A stretch of DNA of 64,000 bases from Sphingobacterium nematocida. Lineage in GTDB: Bacteria > Bacteroidota > Bacteroidia > Sphingobacteriales > Sphingobacteriaceae. The stretch is from NCBI RefSeq assembly GCF_900168125.1, contig NZ_FUZF01000002.1:56464-120463 (forward strand), in the 5' to 3' direction. Of the stretch, positions 44,663 to 52,846 are shown one piece after another (within the stretch, counting starts at the first letter, position 1; each line of letters opens with the position of its first letter). The notes under the pieces were generated by a model. It was not told the origin of the DNA and made no database searches. It saw only the letters and a program-made list of their open reading frames with translations. Position numbers and translations under genes: made by a program.

Positions 44663-46429
44663 ATGAAAAGACTTTTACTCGCATTAATGTTATTCGGAAT
44701 TACATTTCTAGCAAATGTTCAAGGGCAGGAGAAAGGAGACCTGCAAATTGGTGTTCAGGGAGGGGCAAGCTTTCCCATTAAGAAATACAAAGAGATTGGC
44801 GAAGTTAAGACTGGTTTTTACTCGGGATTGTTTGTCGACAAGTATTTCAATGGAAATAGATTTGGATTAGGAATCGATGCACGGTATATACGTAATGATA
44901 TATCCAAAATGGATAGCTTTTATTTTGAAAATGGGAGTATCTCTACCAAGTATAAGAATGATGATTGGTTTGAGGATTACCTTTTCACTTTAGGTCCAAC
45001 TTATAAAGTTACCAAGAATAGGTTTCATGCCGAAGCGTATGTACGTGGAGGAGTCATGATACAGTATTTCCCAGAGTATGTACGTACACTGAGTTATTCA
45101 GATACCAGAGGTAGCTATGATTATCCAATTAAATCTACTGATAATGACTCTACAAACAAGGCAAATAGTTGGGCAGGGCTTGGTGGGCTGCGATTCAATT
45201 ATAGGATAGGGTCTAATTTTGCTGTATTTGCGCATATTGATTATGTACAAACCTTTGGTGCCAAGTTTGGCGGTAAAGCGAGTAAATTTACCGTAAAGCA
45301 GAGTGTAGAAACAGCTAATCCTATTGTGTCAACAACCACGATTAAAGGATACTTAGACCATTATGAGGAGGTTCCGGTCGTACGTCACACATTCCATCAA
45401 ACCATACAGGCCGGGGTGGGAGTTAAATACATGTTTGGAAAATCCAAACCAGTTGAAGGTCCTTTGATCGCGCCAGACAAGCCAAGATACGATGAAGTTG
45501 TTCAGTCTAAAATGGAGTCAAAAGATCTACAGATTATGGTACGGGATAAACAGACTAATTTGGCGTTGAGTGGAGTCGTCGTGTCTATTGATGGTCCAGA
45601 TATAAAGGAGAAATCAACAACGGATGCCGACGGGTTGGCAACCAAGTTGACCGCGGTCAAAAATGGAACATACGAAGTGATGGGAGAGAAAAATGGAATA
45701 AGGACTCCGTTGTTGATCTTGACGGACGCTGATTTTAATACGAACAGCAAAGTAATCTTTAAGGAAATATTTCATGACGATCCGCGGTTTACACTGATTG
45801 GAGAGACGTTTGACTGTGCGGTGGAACGTAATCTATCAAATATTAATACAGTGTTGACTAATAGTGGCAATAGAATCAACTCAAGTCAAATATCCGATGC
45901 TGAGGGTAAGTTTATTTATCAGTTGGATCCTCAAGCGGATTTTACCGTTGTAGCCAATCAACAGGGACGATATTCGCAAACCGAGTTGGTCACTACAAAG
46001 GGATTAGATCGTAGTCAAACATTGTACGTTACGTTAAAATTAGGAGTATGCGATTTGGAAAAAGATGGGAGTTGGGTGTTGAAAAATATCTTGTATGATT
46101 TTGATAAAAGTAACATTCGTTCCGACGCAGCATTGGTCTTGGATAATGTAGTCACCATAATGAAGCAGAACCCAAGCCTGCGCATAGAACTTTCAAGTCA
46201 TACCGATAGTCGGGGCGACGGTGTTTATAACCAAAAGCTTTCTCAACGTCGAGCAGATGCCGCTGTCGCATATTTAGTCGACAATGGAATTGCGAAGGAT
46301 AGATTAATTGCTAAAGGCTATGGAGAATCCAAATTATTGAATAATTGTGGAAACGGTGTTGAATGTTCTGAAGAAATGCATCAAGAAAATAGAAGGACTG
46401 AAATCAAAGTGTTGGCATATATGAAGTAG
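44663..46429 (+). CDS. OmpA-family outer membrane protein with beta barrel and carboxypeptidase-like domain
   Basis: The 588-residue protein has a signal peptide (to about VQGQ). An eight-stranded-type porin barrel at about 25-270 follows (DLQIGVQGGASFPI, TFHQTIQAGVGVKYMFG). A carboxypeptidase-regulatory-like segment spans about 285-360 (QTNLALSGVVVSIDG). A C-terminal OmpA peptidoglycan-binding domain spans about 470-588 (LYDFDKSNIRSDAALVLDNV, SSHTDSRGDGVYNQKLSQRR). It should tie the outer membrane to the cell wall. Just after its stop two TATGAAA-type repeats stand in tandem. Confidence 0.92.
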   Translation: MKRLLLALMLFGITFLANVQGQEKGDLQIGVQGGASFPIKKYKEIGEVKTGFYSGLFVDKYFNGNRFGLGIDARYIRNDISKMDSFYFENGSISTKYKNDDWFEDYLFTLGPTYKVTKNRFHAEAYVRGGVMIQYFPEYVRTLSYSDTRGSYDYPIKSTDNDSTNKANSWAGLGGLRFNYRIGSNFAVFAHIDYVQTFGAKFGGKASKFTVKQSVETANPIVSTTTIKGYLDHYEEVPVVRHTFHQTIQAGVGVKYMFGKSKPVEGPLIAPDKPRYDEVVQSKMESKDLQIMVRDKQTNLALSGVVVSIDGPDIKEKSTTDADGLATKLTAVKNGTYEVMGEKNGIRTPLLILTDADFNTNSKVIFKEIFHDDPRFTLIGETFDCAVERNLSNINTVLTNSGNRINSSQISDAEGKFIYQLDPQADFTVVANQQGRYSQTELVTTKGLDRSQTLYVTLKLGVCDLEKDGSWVLKNILYDFDKSNIRSDAALVLDNVVTIMKQNPSLRIELSSHTDSRGDGVYNQKLSQRRADAAVAYLVDNGIAKDRLIAKGYGESKLLNNCGNGVECSEEMHQENRRTEIKVLAYMK

Positions 46430-46433
46430 CAGA

Positions 46434-46554
46434 TATGAAATTCCGATAAACCGGAGTAAGGAGCTAGTCGGTTTATCGGAACAAATTAATGACAACTGAA
46501 AATCAAACCGATCCGTCAACTGACGGATCACGAAATATTTATACACCTATGAAA
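46434..46554 (+). repeat. TATGAAA-bounded element, copy C' (different stem, REP-like palindrome)
   Basis: TATGAAA at 46434-46440 and 46548-46554 bound a 114-nt period. The stem here is a perfect 13-bp pair TTCCGATAAACCG / CGGTTTATCGGAA with a 15-nt loop. This is a different sequence from other copies but in the same place. The following tail TGACAACTGAAAATCAAA is identical to copy C. A palindrome GATCCGTCA..TGACGGATC (46510-46529) of the dispersed family follows. Its right TATGAAA is shared with copy C, so the two are head-to-tail. Confidence 0.7.
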
Positions 46555-46644
46555 TATCCATGTAGCAGAGACTACACAAACACGAATGAATAAAAAATGG
46601 ATATTCCATATGACAACTGAAAATCAAATTTTATACATATGAAA
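46548..46644 (+). repeat. TATGAAA-bounded hairpin element, copy C (best preserved)
   Basis: TATGAAA at 46548-46554 and 46638-46644 bound a 90-nt period. The outer stem TATGaAATATCCA / TGGATATTcCATA is perfect apart from one A-C mismatch. The inner hairpin TGTAG/CTACA encloses CAGAGA, followed by ACAAACACGAATGAAT. The tail is TGACAACTGAAAATCAAA then TTTTATACA before TATGAAA. The right TATGAAA begins the 39-codon frame at 46639. Confidence 0.85.
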
Positions 46645-46758
46645 GAGAAGATTGAAGAAGAAGTTTGGTATCGCGACGAAGATTATAAGCAAATTAGTCT
46701 ATTAAGTTTTATTGCAGGTTTTTTTGTCTTTATTTTCAAACGTTTTGTAAAACCATAG
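46639..46758 (+). CDS. 39-residue acidic/hydrophobic peptide, possible gene after the OmpA gene
   Basis: ATG 46639, at the right end of repeat copy C, opens a frame with an acidic head (MKEKIEEEVWYRDEDYK) and one hydrophobic helix (ISLLSFIAGFFVFIF) ending FKRFVKP. It overlaps the 3' end of the CHAT gene on the other strand. If both repeats are removed the start would lie 5 nt after the OmpA gene stop, a normal operon spacing. No family is recognised, so a truncated remnant remains possible. Confidence 0.4.
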   Translation: MKEKIEEEVWYRDEDYKQISLLSFIAGFFVFIFKRFVKP

Positions 46759-49275
46759 CCTCACAGGATATTGGATCGCTAGTGCGAGAAGTGCTAGCGA
46801 CCCGATAATAAAATAAGGTAGGTTTGATCGTTTTTTCAAGCCTACTTTATTTCCGATTCCAGTATAGTTGATATTGGCCCAATACCAAGGGTTTTGTTGA
46901 ACCGACCCTACAGATTTTAAGTATGTTCGTTTTGCTTCTGCCAGTGCGCTAATCGGATCTTCGTTTTCAAAGAGGTGTTTGTAAAATGACGTAGTTATGT
47001 TTAGCATGGTTTCATCATTTGCAAACCAAAATGTTGATACAACTGAAGGCACATTTTTACTCAAAAATACCCGTTGTATACTCTCTGTACCTTCTGAGGG
47101 AAGGGGGCGACCGTGTCCCGTATTACATGCAGAAAGGAATACCAGCGGTGTATTCATTTCATAGAACCGGAGTTGGTTGGTAGAAATTGGTTGATCCAGG
47201 TATATAATCGGTGCAGTTGTCGTATCCAGTATGGTATGTGCTGCGATATGAATTACATTGGATCGTGCGAATTGTTCACGTATTATAGTATCGGTTTGTT
47301 TTCTAGGGCTGATTTTATTTACAACGTATCGCTTGGCTATATTTTGTACTTCTTGTTGAACAAACTGGAGATCAGGGAGAGGTTTGGGATAAACAGAACG
47401 GTACATCAATGCTATGTCAGATTTAGTCTGGGGCTTAGCCGTTAAAAAGTTAAATAGTAGAAAGGAATTTAAATAAGCAAAATTATGAGTCTTCACTAAA
47501 AAATCATTGTTATATAGCGCATCAAAAGGAAAGCCGTACAGTTGTCCATCCAAGGATACGAAAATATTGCGCTGTGCATCTGTGATGTTTGGAAGGAGTT
47601 CTTCTGTCAAATATTGTGCTTCAAGATTATATTCCTGCGGGTTGCGATTGTAATTATTGGGACTGCTTCCAAAGTATTTATCTTTGAAAACAAGGAGACG
47701 TGCCAAAGGTTCTGCTGTATTTGTTCTTTTGAACTGGAGATTTTGTCTTGATTTATGGATAATACTTATGCTGCTATCATTGTGGATGAAGTACGTGTAG
47801 AAGTCACTATTAGGTTTGTTCAATTGCTTGAGGAAATCAGCTTTTTGTGGTTCAAATCGTATCGTTTCAAAATACTTTTCTGATAACTGAAATTCTATCA
47901 TAACTTGCTGTATCCGCTTAGATAGTTTTCTTTTGTCATTTTGATCTGTAGATGTGTCTATCTGATGATAGAGCCCTCGAATAGTCTGGATTCCCTTTTT
48001 TGTTTCTTCAGAAGCCCCTATCCAATCTTCGGATCGGTTAATTTCATTAATTAATAGCCGCGCTTTGCTTAGTTCGATACACCAAAGAAGTTGTTGAACC
48101 ACGGCTGTCTGTCGGCTTATATTTTGATTACTTAACACCAGCGAAATCAGATTTTCAATGGTCTCTTTGTTCAGGATATTGTTGCGTAACTGGTCTTTGG
48201 GACTGACGATGAGTTGTTGCGTTCGAAAGTCGTTTTCAATAGCCCACTCGTAATAATACAGTGCAGAGTCAATCTGACGTTGTTGTCCAAAGATGTTGGC
48301 TTTGCCTAAAAGAGCTTGGGTAAAGGTGTAGTCTAGGATATATGCCTTTTTTTGAGAACTAAAATAGCGGAGTGTTTGATCGTATGTTTCTAAAGCAGTA
48401 TTGTGTGCTTCCTTTTTGAACAAAATATTTCCTTTATTTAATGTTAGTTTAGCTTTAAGTCTATTTTGGTCATTAGGGAATTTTCTTTTTACGAGTTCGA
48501 TGGCTCGATCGTGGTATGTATTATCTTGCATCAGGTCTCCTTTAAGTGCTATGGCCGAAATATACCAAAGTAAGGTGTCTCCGATTAAATTGTTCTTTTC
48601 AAAGTTAGAAATAGCAAGGTTGTTGTAATAAATACTCTCCTTTTTATGTTGTTGTGCTCCGTATGCAGATGCAAGCGTATTGTACAGTAATGCTTTTGAT
48701 AGACTGTTACTGGGCTTAATTAATGCTTGGTGCAACACGTTTTTGGCACTATCTAATTCGGAGTTGTATAGGTAAGCATTGGCTAGATTGTTACTCAGTC
48801 CTACAATTTCATGATCGACTGATGTTTGTTTTAGTGCTGTCTTTAGTAATGCTATTGATTTTTGTGTGTCATTAATCCGAATGTACAAATTGGCTATTGG
48901 CTTTATTAGTTCCGTATTTATGTTATCCACCTCCACTTTATTCGACTTCACATAGTCATAAGCCCTTTCGTAATACTTGATACTTTCGAAATTATCGCCA
49001 TGTTGAAGAAGTTCGTATCCCATAAATATAAGACCGTAGGCGTACATTTGTTTTTGGTAAGGACTCTCGGGACTCTTCGGTAAATTATTAAGAAATGAAT
49101 CTGGATTGTTGACATATAACTCTGGATGTTCGTAAGCGACGGCCTCAAAAGCCTCAAAGATAGAATCCGACTGATACTCACTAAAGCCTGGTTCTGGTTT
49201 TTTGAGACTATCGGGATTAGTTCTGTTACAAGCAATCAGCAGAAATAGGCCTAAAGAGAACCACAAATATTTCAT
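46702..49275 (-). CDS. Envelope lipoprotein with TPR repeats and C-terminal CHAT caspase-like protease
   Basis: The 857-residue protein begins with a lipoprotein signal (FLLIACN, Cys16). TPR-like helical pairs fill about 60-370 (for example LSNNLANAYLYNSELDSAKN). A linker leads to a CHAT domain at about 530-815. The Cys/His dyad is visible: His680 in HIAAHT (with His676) and Cys717 in VFLSACNTGHGRPLPSEG. The block VVSTFWFANDETML is typical. A membrane helix (YFIIGSLALLALAIQYPV) and a basic tail end the protein. N-terminal lipid plus C-terminal helix place TPR and CHAT in the periplasm. The PKD/barrel gene lies 3 nt upstream, so the two are an operon. Confidence 0.88.
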   Translation of the reverse strand: MKYLWFSLGLFLLIACNRTNPDSLKKPEPGFSEYQSDSIFEAFEAVAYEHPELYVNNPDSFLNNLPKSPESPYQKQMYAYGLIFMGYELLQHGDNFESIKYYERAYDYVKSNKVEVDNINTELIKPIANLYIRINDTQKSIALLKTALKQTSVDHEIVGLSNNLANAYLYNSELDSAKNVLHQALIKPSNSLSKALLYNTLASAYGAQQHKKESIYYNNLAISNFEKNNLIGDTLLWYISAIALKGDLMQDNTYHDRAIELVKRKFPNDQNRLKAKLTLNKGNILFKKEAHNTALETYDQTLRYFSSQKKAYILDYTFTQALLGKANIFGQQRQIDSALYYYEWAIENDFRTQQLIVSPKDQLRNNILNKETIENLISLVLSNQNISRQTAVVQQLLWCIELSKARLLINEINRSEDWIGASEETKKGIQTIRGLYHQIDTSTDQNDKRKLSKRIQQVMIEFQLSEKYFETIRFEPQKADFLKQLNKPNSDFYTYFIHNDSSISIIHKSRQNLQFKRTNTAEPLARLLVFKDKYFGSSPNNYNRNPQEYNLEAQYLTEELLPNITDAQRNIFVSLDGQLYGFPFDALYNNDFLVKTHNFAYLNSFLLFNFLTAKPQTKSDIALMYRSVYPKPLPDLQFVQQEVQNIAKRYVVNKISPRKQTDTIIREQFARSNVIHIAAHTILDTTTAPIIYLDQPISTNQLRFYEMNTPLVFLSACNTGHGRPLPSEGTESIQRVFLSKNVPSVVSTFWFANDETMLNITTSFYKHLFENEDPISALAEAKRTYLKSVGSVQQNPWYWANINYTGIGNKVGLKKRSNLPYFIIGSLALLALAIQYPVRLWFYKTFENKDKKTCNKT

Positions 49276-49278
49276 GTG

Positions 49279-51390
49279 TTAAAAACGAAATATACCATAG
49301 ATCCCACCATTCCATTGTTGTTGTTTGTCATAGGCAAATCGTAATCCAAGTGCTGGACCTAAATTTACACTCCCGATATTGATATCGAGAAAAGGATTTA
49401 TCTTAATTGCGCTGTTTGTTTTAGGTAAGTCTTTGGGTTCGCTCATCTGGGCGATTTCCATCACCCCATTCGCCCCCATACGTTCGAGATAATATGTCGT
49501 CTGTCCAGAAACTTTGGTATTAAAGTCTTTTCGGGCACTTGCGCCTGCTCCTATTGAAATGAAAGGGTTGAAATTATAACGGATCTGTATGGGGACCTGT
49601 AGTGTTAGGTATTCCCGGTTTTCGAAATCGCTGACCGCATTGTAGACAAAATAGTTGGTTTTTCCATCAATAAGATAAGGATGTTCTCCTTTTTCATCTC
49701 TGCGAGGAAAATGACTGTCTCTTTTGAAATAACTAGTATACAACTCTATTTGCCAGTAAGGTTTGCGATAGGGAGCGGTCGGAGCGATCCCGAATCCGAT
49801 TTGATAACCCGTCTTAAATTTATGGCTGAGCTCATTCTCTTTTGGTGTGCCGAAAGTACTTGTAGCTCCTATTGTGATAAATGGGGATAGCGTACGTAAG
49901 AACCGTGTGGTAGCGGTATTGGTTTTGATCGGAGGGTTGTTGTCAAAATAGATATTGGTGTATGCGTCAAATGACTTGTTCTTAAGTTTTTTTTGTGTTT
50001 CCACTTCAAAAAGAATAAATCCCTTTGTGCTATCCATATCTGTAATGTCTTTTGCTGCTGTACCGGGTAGCGATATATCTTTAAAATGGAAAATGAGGGT
50101 GCCATCATCCTTTACATAATAGCGGTAACATCCCTTGCTATTTTCGGTTTCACAGCTGTCACATTTGGGGTATAAGGCTTTTAATTGAAAAGAGTTTTTA
50201 ACAATCTCATCAGGGATGCGCATCTCTAACCGAACATTCTTCGCGTCGCCTTCACCATCATTTTGAAACTGTACTTTGTAGGTCATACTTTTACGCTTCT
50301 TTTGAAATCGGTAATTCATGCGTGCAGGCTTTATAGACATTTTGTTGGGGTCATGAGATTTTACAACAGGGATATCTACTTGGTGGACATTCGCTAGGCC
50401 ATCTTCTGGTATGAATATACCAGTAATGGTGACAATGGCATTCGTGTCTACCAACATATCTTCGGTTACGTCTAGATTAATCAAGGAAAATTGTTGATCT
50501 CCACTTGAGGGATCAACATCGTAGGCTGTTAAAGAGTTATAGGTGTTATAAAGGTCTTTGAAATAGTTGATAGCTTGTTGTTGGTTTTGAAAGGTTGAAA
50601 CCTCTTTGATACCGTAGTCTGGAGAGCCTGTCTTGGTGAATGTAGACTGCTTTACGCTGGCCCACATACTTGATAGTGTTTCAGTTTTTATCAAGCTATC
50701 GATGTTTTCCCGATAATAGGTGCTTTGGTGGGCGAATTGAAAACCGTTAAGTCCTGCAATCTTTTCATTGGAGAGTAGATACACTTTACCTTTCTTTCCT
50801 GCGTTTTGTACACCAAGGACTAATGCTATATCTTCCCCAGGTTTAGCATCGGATAACTTGAAAATTTGAAATACACCATTAGAAGCAAAGAAATTTTGCT
50901 CAAAACTGTTAGGTGAAAGATGCGCCAATGCGGATTCAGGAACTGTACTTTTAATTTTCCGTTTAGGGCGTTTAGGTTTTGGCCCGTCATCGTAATTGTT
51001 TATGGCATAAAGTGATACTTCGTATTCACCAGACTTAGCATATTGATGTATGGGCTCTGCTTGTGTACTGAAGTGACCATCGCCAAAATCCCATAGGTAC
51101 TTGTAATAAGGAGCTCTCCCACCGGGGACCTGTATTAGCGGCCTTAAAGTAGGTTTGAATAATACCCCATTCGAAAGTTGTTGAAAATCTATTTTACTTT
51201 CAAAGGTGTCTATTTGTGCAATCGTGCTGTCTTTTTGCGCAGAGGCGTAGGAGATATTCAGTATGAAATATCCATACAGCAGTAGCCGTATAAATACGAA
51301 TGAATGTGATTTGGATATTCCATATGACCATTGAAAATTAATTTTTTGACATATGAAAAGTAGGGTAATAATCCAACGTATTTTCATCAT
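49279..51390 (-). CDS. PKD-domain and beta-barrel outer membrane protein, signal peptide interrupted by a repeat
   Basis: The 703-residue protein has a PKD domain at about 90-150 (YYKYLWDFGDGHFSTQAEP, YEVSLYAIN). A conserved-repeat-like Ig domain at about 370-490 follows (MTYKVQFQNDGEGDAKNV, FDAYTNIYFDNNPPI). A C-terminal porin-like barrel at about 505-703 ends in GGIYGIFRF, with the terminal Phe used for BAM insertion. Codons 13-42 come from repeat copy D. Without them the N terminus reads MMKIRWIITLLF joined to ILNISYASAQ, an ordinary signal peptide. The present long hydrophobic start may still work. It is the first gene of the CHAT operon. Confidence 0.82.
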   Translation of the reverse strand: MMKIRWIITLLFICQKINFQWSYGISKSHSFVFIRLLLYGYFILNISYASAQKDSTIAQIDTFESKIDFQQLSNGVLFKPTLRPLIQVPGGRAPYYKYLWDFGDGHFSTQAEPIHQYAKSGEYEVSLYAINNYDDGPKPKRPKRKIKSTVPESALAHLSPNSFEQNFFASNGVFQIFKLSDAKPGEDIALVLGVQNAGKKGKVYLLSNEKIAGLNGFQFAHQSTYYRENIDSLIKTETLSSMWASVKQSTFTKTGSPDYGIKEVSTFQNQQQAINYFKDLYNTYNSLTAYDVDPSSGDQQFSLINLDVTEDMLVDTNAIVTITGIFIPEDGLANVHQVDIPVVKSHDPNKMSIKPARMNYRFQKKRKSMTYKVQFQNDGEGDAKNVRLEMRIPDEIVKNSFQLKALYPKCDSCETENSKGCYRYYVKDDGTLIFHFKDISLPGTAAKDITDMDSTKGFILFEVETQKKLKNKSFDAYTNIYFDNNPPIKTNTATTRFLRTLSPFITIGATSTFGTPKENELSHKFKTGYQIGFGIAPTAPYRKPYWQIELYTSYFKRDSHFPRRDEKGEHPYLIDGKTNYFVYNAVSDFENREYLTLQVPIQIRYNFNPFISIGAGASARKDFNTKVSGQTTYYLERMGANGVMEIAQMSEPKDLPKTNSAIKINPFLDINIGSVNLGPALGLRFAYDKQQQWNGGIYGIFRF
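51262..51358 (+). repeat. TATGAAA-bounded hairpin element, copy D, inside a coding sequence
   Basis: TATGAAA at 51262-51268 and 51352-51358 bound a 90-nt period, a multiple of three. The outer stem TATGaAATATCCA / TGGATATTcCATA is identical to copy C. The inner stem has changed to ATAC/GTAT while staying paired. The tail is TGaccatTGAAAATTAA. It lies antisense within the signal peptide codons of the PKD gene and is read through in frame. Confidence 0.85.
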
Positions 51391-51566
51391 AATCTTACCT
51401 TAAGGTATAATAGGGCTGTTAATGTTAAATAAACATAATTAAATTTCTTTGTATATGCAATATACCTACCTTCATTACGATCAAGGTACCGTACCTCTGG
51501 TTCAAAATCATGATAATTTTATTATACCCGAAATATTTTTAAATTTACAGCGTAATGGCCAATTAA

Positions 51567-52133
51567 ATGCACATAGACCAAGTATATATTCAGTATCTCA
51601 AGGATAATGACAGTAAAGGTATACAGCTTATATATAATAAATATGCAAAGCAAATTGTTACCCTGATCATACAAAATAGTGGAACTGAAGATGACGGATA
51701 TGATATTTTACAAGAATCTTTGGTGGATATTTACCATATGGCGCGGGACAGGGACTTCGTGTTAACAACAAGCTTTTTGGCATTTTTAAGTTTGGTGTGT
51801 AAGCGTAAGTGGTTGAACGTCTTGAAAAAAAGACAACGTATGCTGGTAACAAATAGCGAAAATGATTTATTATATGTGGAGGACAGATCATATGGGGAGT
51901 GGGAAGAGCTGTTATTACAGATTGATAGAGAGAATTATGTAATGACGGTATTGGATACCATGGGACAAAGTTGTCAAGATATAATACGACGATGTATGGT
52001 GGAGAAACATCAGGAAAAAATAGCCGAATCCTTGGGGATTAGTTATGCTTATTTGCGTAAGAAAAAAAGTGAATGTATGTCGACCCTAGTAAAAAAGGTT
52101 AGAGAAAGTAATATTTTCAAAAGTTTAAAGTAA
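51567..52133 (+). CDS. Sigma-70-family (ECF-like) sigma factor
   Basis: The 188-residue protein has a region 2-like start (IQLIYNKYAKQIVTLIIQNS, GYDILQESLVDIYHMARD) and a C-terminal region 4 helix-turn-helix (EKHQEKIAESLGISYAYLRKKKSECMSTL). The core between them is short, as in ECF factors. It is transcribed divergently from the PKD/CHAT operon, with 176 nt between starts. Its stop overlaps the next start by one base (TAATG), so it is translationally coupled to the anti-sigma-like gene. The target promoters are unknown; the divergent operon is the obvious candidate. Confidence 0.85.
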   Translation: MHIDQVYIQYLKDNDSKGIQLIYNKYAKQIVTLIIQNSGTEDDGYDILQESLVDIYHMARDRDFVLTTSFLAFLSLVCKRKWLNVLKKRQRMLVTNSENDLLYVEDRSYGEWEELLLQIDRENYVMTVLDTMGQSCQDIIRRCMVEKHQEKIAESLGISYAYLRKKKSECMSTLVKKVRESNIFKSLK

Positions 52134-52846
52134 TGGAGAACCATTCGGAGAAAATACAGGATTATATTGAGGGACTGCTAGATGGAGAGGAATTGATGCG
52201 GTTTGAAGCCCGGCTTGCTGTCGACAAGGAGCTTAGAAATATGGTTGCACTACAACGCGAAGTATATGAGATTCTAAATCGGAGAGTGCCAGTGCAGGAA
52301 GACTCCTTAAAGAAAACGTTGGCTGAAGTGAATGCGCGCTATAGAGAAGGCTCAAAATCATCGACAACCGGTATCAAGAGATGGTTTCCTGTGGTGGCAG
52401 CAGCTTGTATTCTTTTAGTGGGATCACTTTTTTTCTTTAAAGGGTCTAATGAACCGTATGAGCTGCCCTTAATGCGTTCAGAAATTGTTCGTGGAGAGTT
52501 AGAAAATACTTCCTATGAGAAGGCTGTGACAGCTTTTAATGAGGGACAATATACCGTTGCAGAAGAGTTGTTGTCTGTTTTATTTGAGCGTGATCCCGAG
52601 CAGATACAATATCAGTATTATTTAGGATTGAGTTATATAGGTGCAAAAAAATGGGTAAATGCTGTTGATCTATTATCTCCGATAGCGAGTGGCCCATCGG
52701 TGTTTGCATTAGAATCTAATTACTATTTGGCTATTGCTTATTACGAAAAGGGTGATTTTGATAATGCCAAGATGTGTTTGAATAAAATTCCTGCAGAAGG
52801 AGATCTGGGTGAAAAGGCGGCTAAATTACGGGAAAAGATGGATTAG
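52133..52846 (+). CDS. Single-pass membrane protein with anti-sigma-like head and TPR tail
   Basis: The 237-residue protein has a cytoplasmic head of about 82 residues (IQDYIEGLLDGEELMRFEAR, LAVDKELRNMVALQREVYEIL) similar to anti-sigma zinc-finger-like N termini but without His-Cys-Cys. One membrane helix lies at about 84-103 (WFPVVAAACILLVGSLFFF). The periplasmic part contains TPR units (AVTAFNEGQYTVAEELLSVLF, YYLAIAYYEKGDFDNAKMCL). Coupling to the sigma gene suggests it holds that factor at the membrane and senses periplasmic events through the TPR tail. The gene end overlaps the convergent GH3-like gene by 4 nt. Confidence 0.75.
   Translation: MENHSEKIQDYIEGLLDGEELMRFEARLAVDKELRNMVALQREVYEILNRRVPVQEDSLKKTLAEVNARYREGSKSSTTGIKRWFPVVAAACILLVGSLFFFKGSNEPYELPLMRSEIVRGELENTSYEKAVTAFNEGQYTVAEELLSVLFERDPEQIQYQYYLGLSYIGAKKWVNAVDLLSPIASGPSVFALESNYYLAIAYYEKGDFDNAKMCLNKIPAEGDLGEKAAKLREKMD

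Noticed and set aside
46702..49275. CHAT-TPR protein as part of a type III-E CRISPR (Craspase) or other defence island
   Set aside because: No cas genes, repeats, reverse transcriptase, nuclease or other defence genes are near. It has a lipoprotein signal and membrane helix, and partners of envelope type.
18482..51358. CRISPR-like interpretation of the recurring TATGAAA elements
   Set aside because: Copies are dispersed over 33 kb, not arrayed with unique spacers, and their internal sequence is what recurs.
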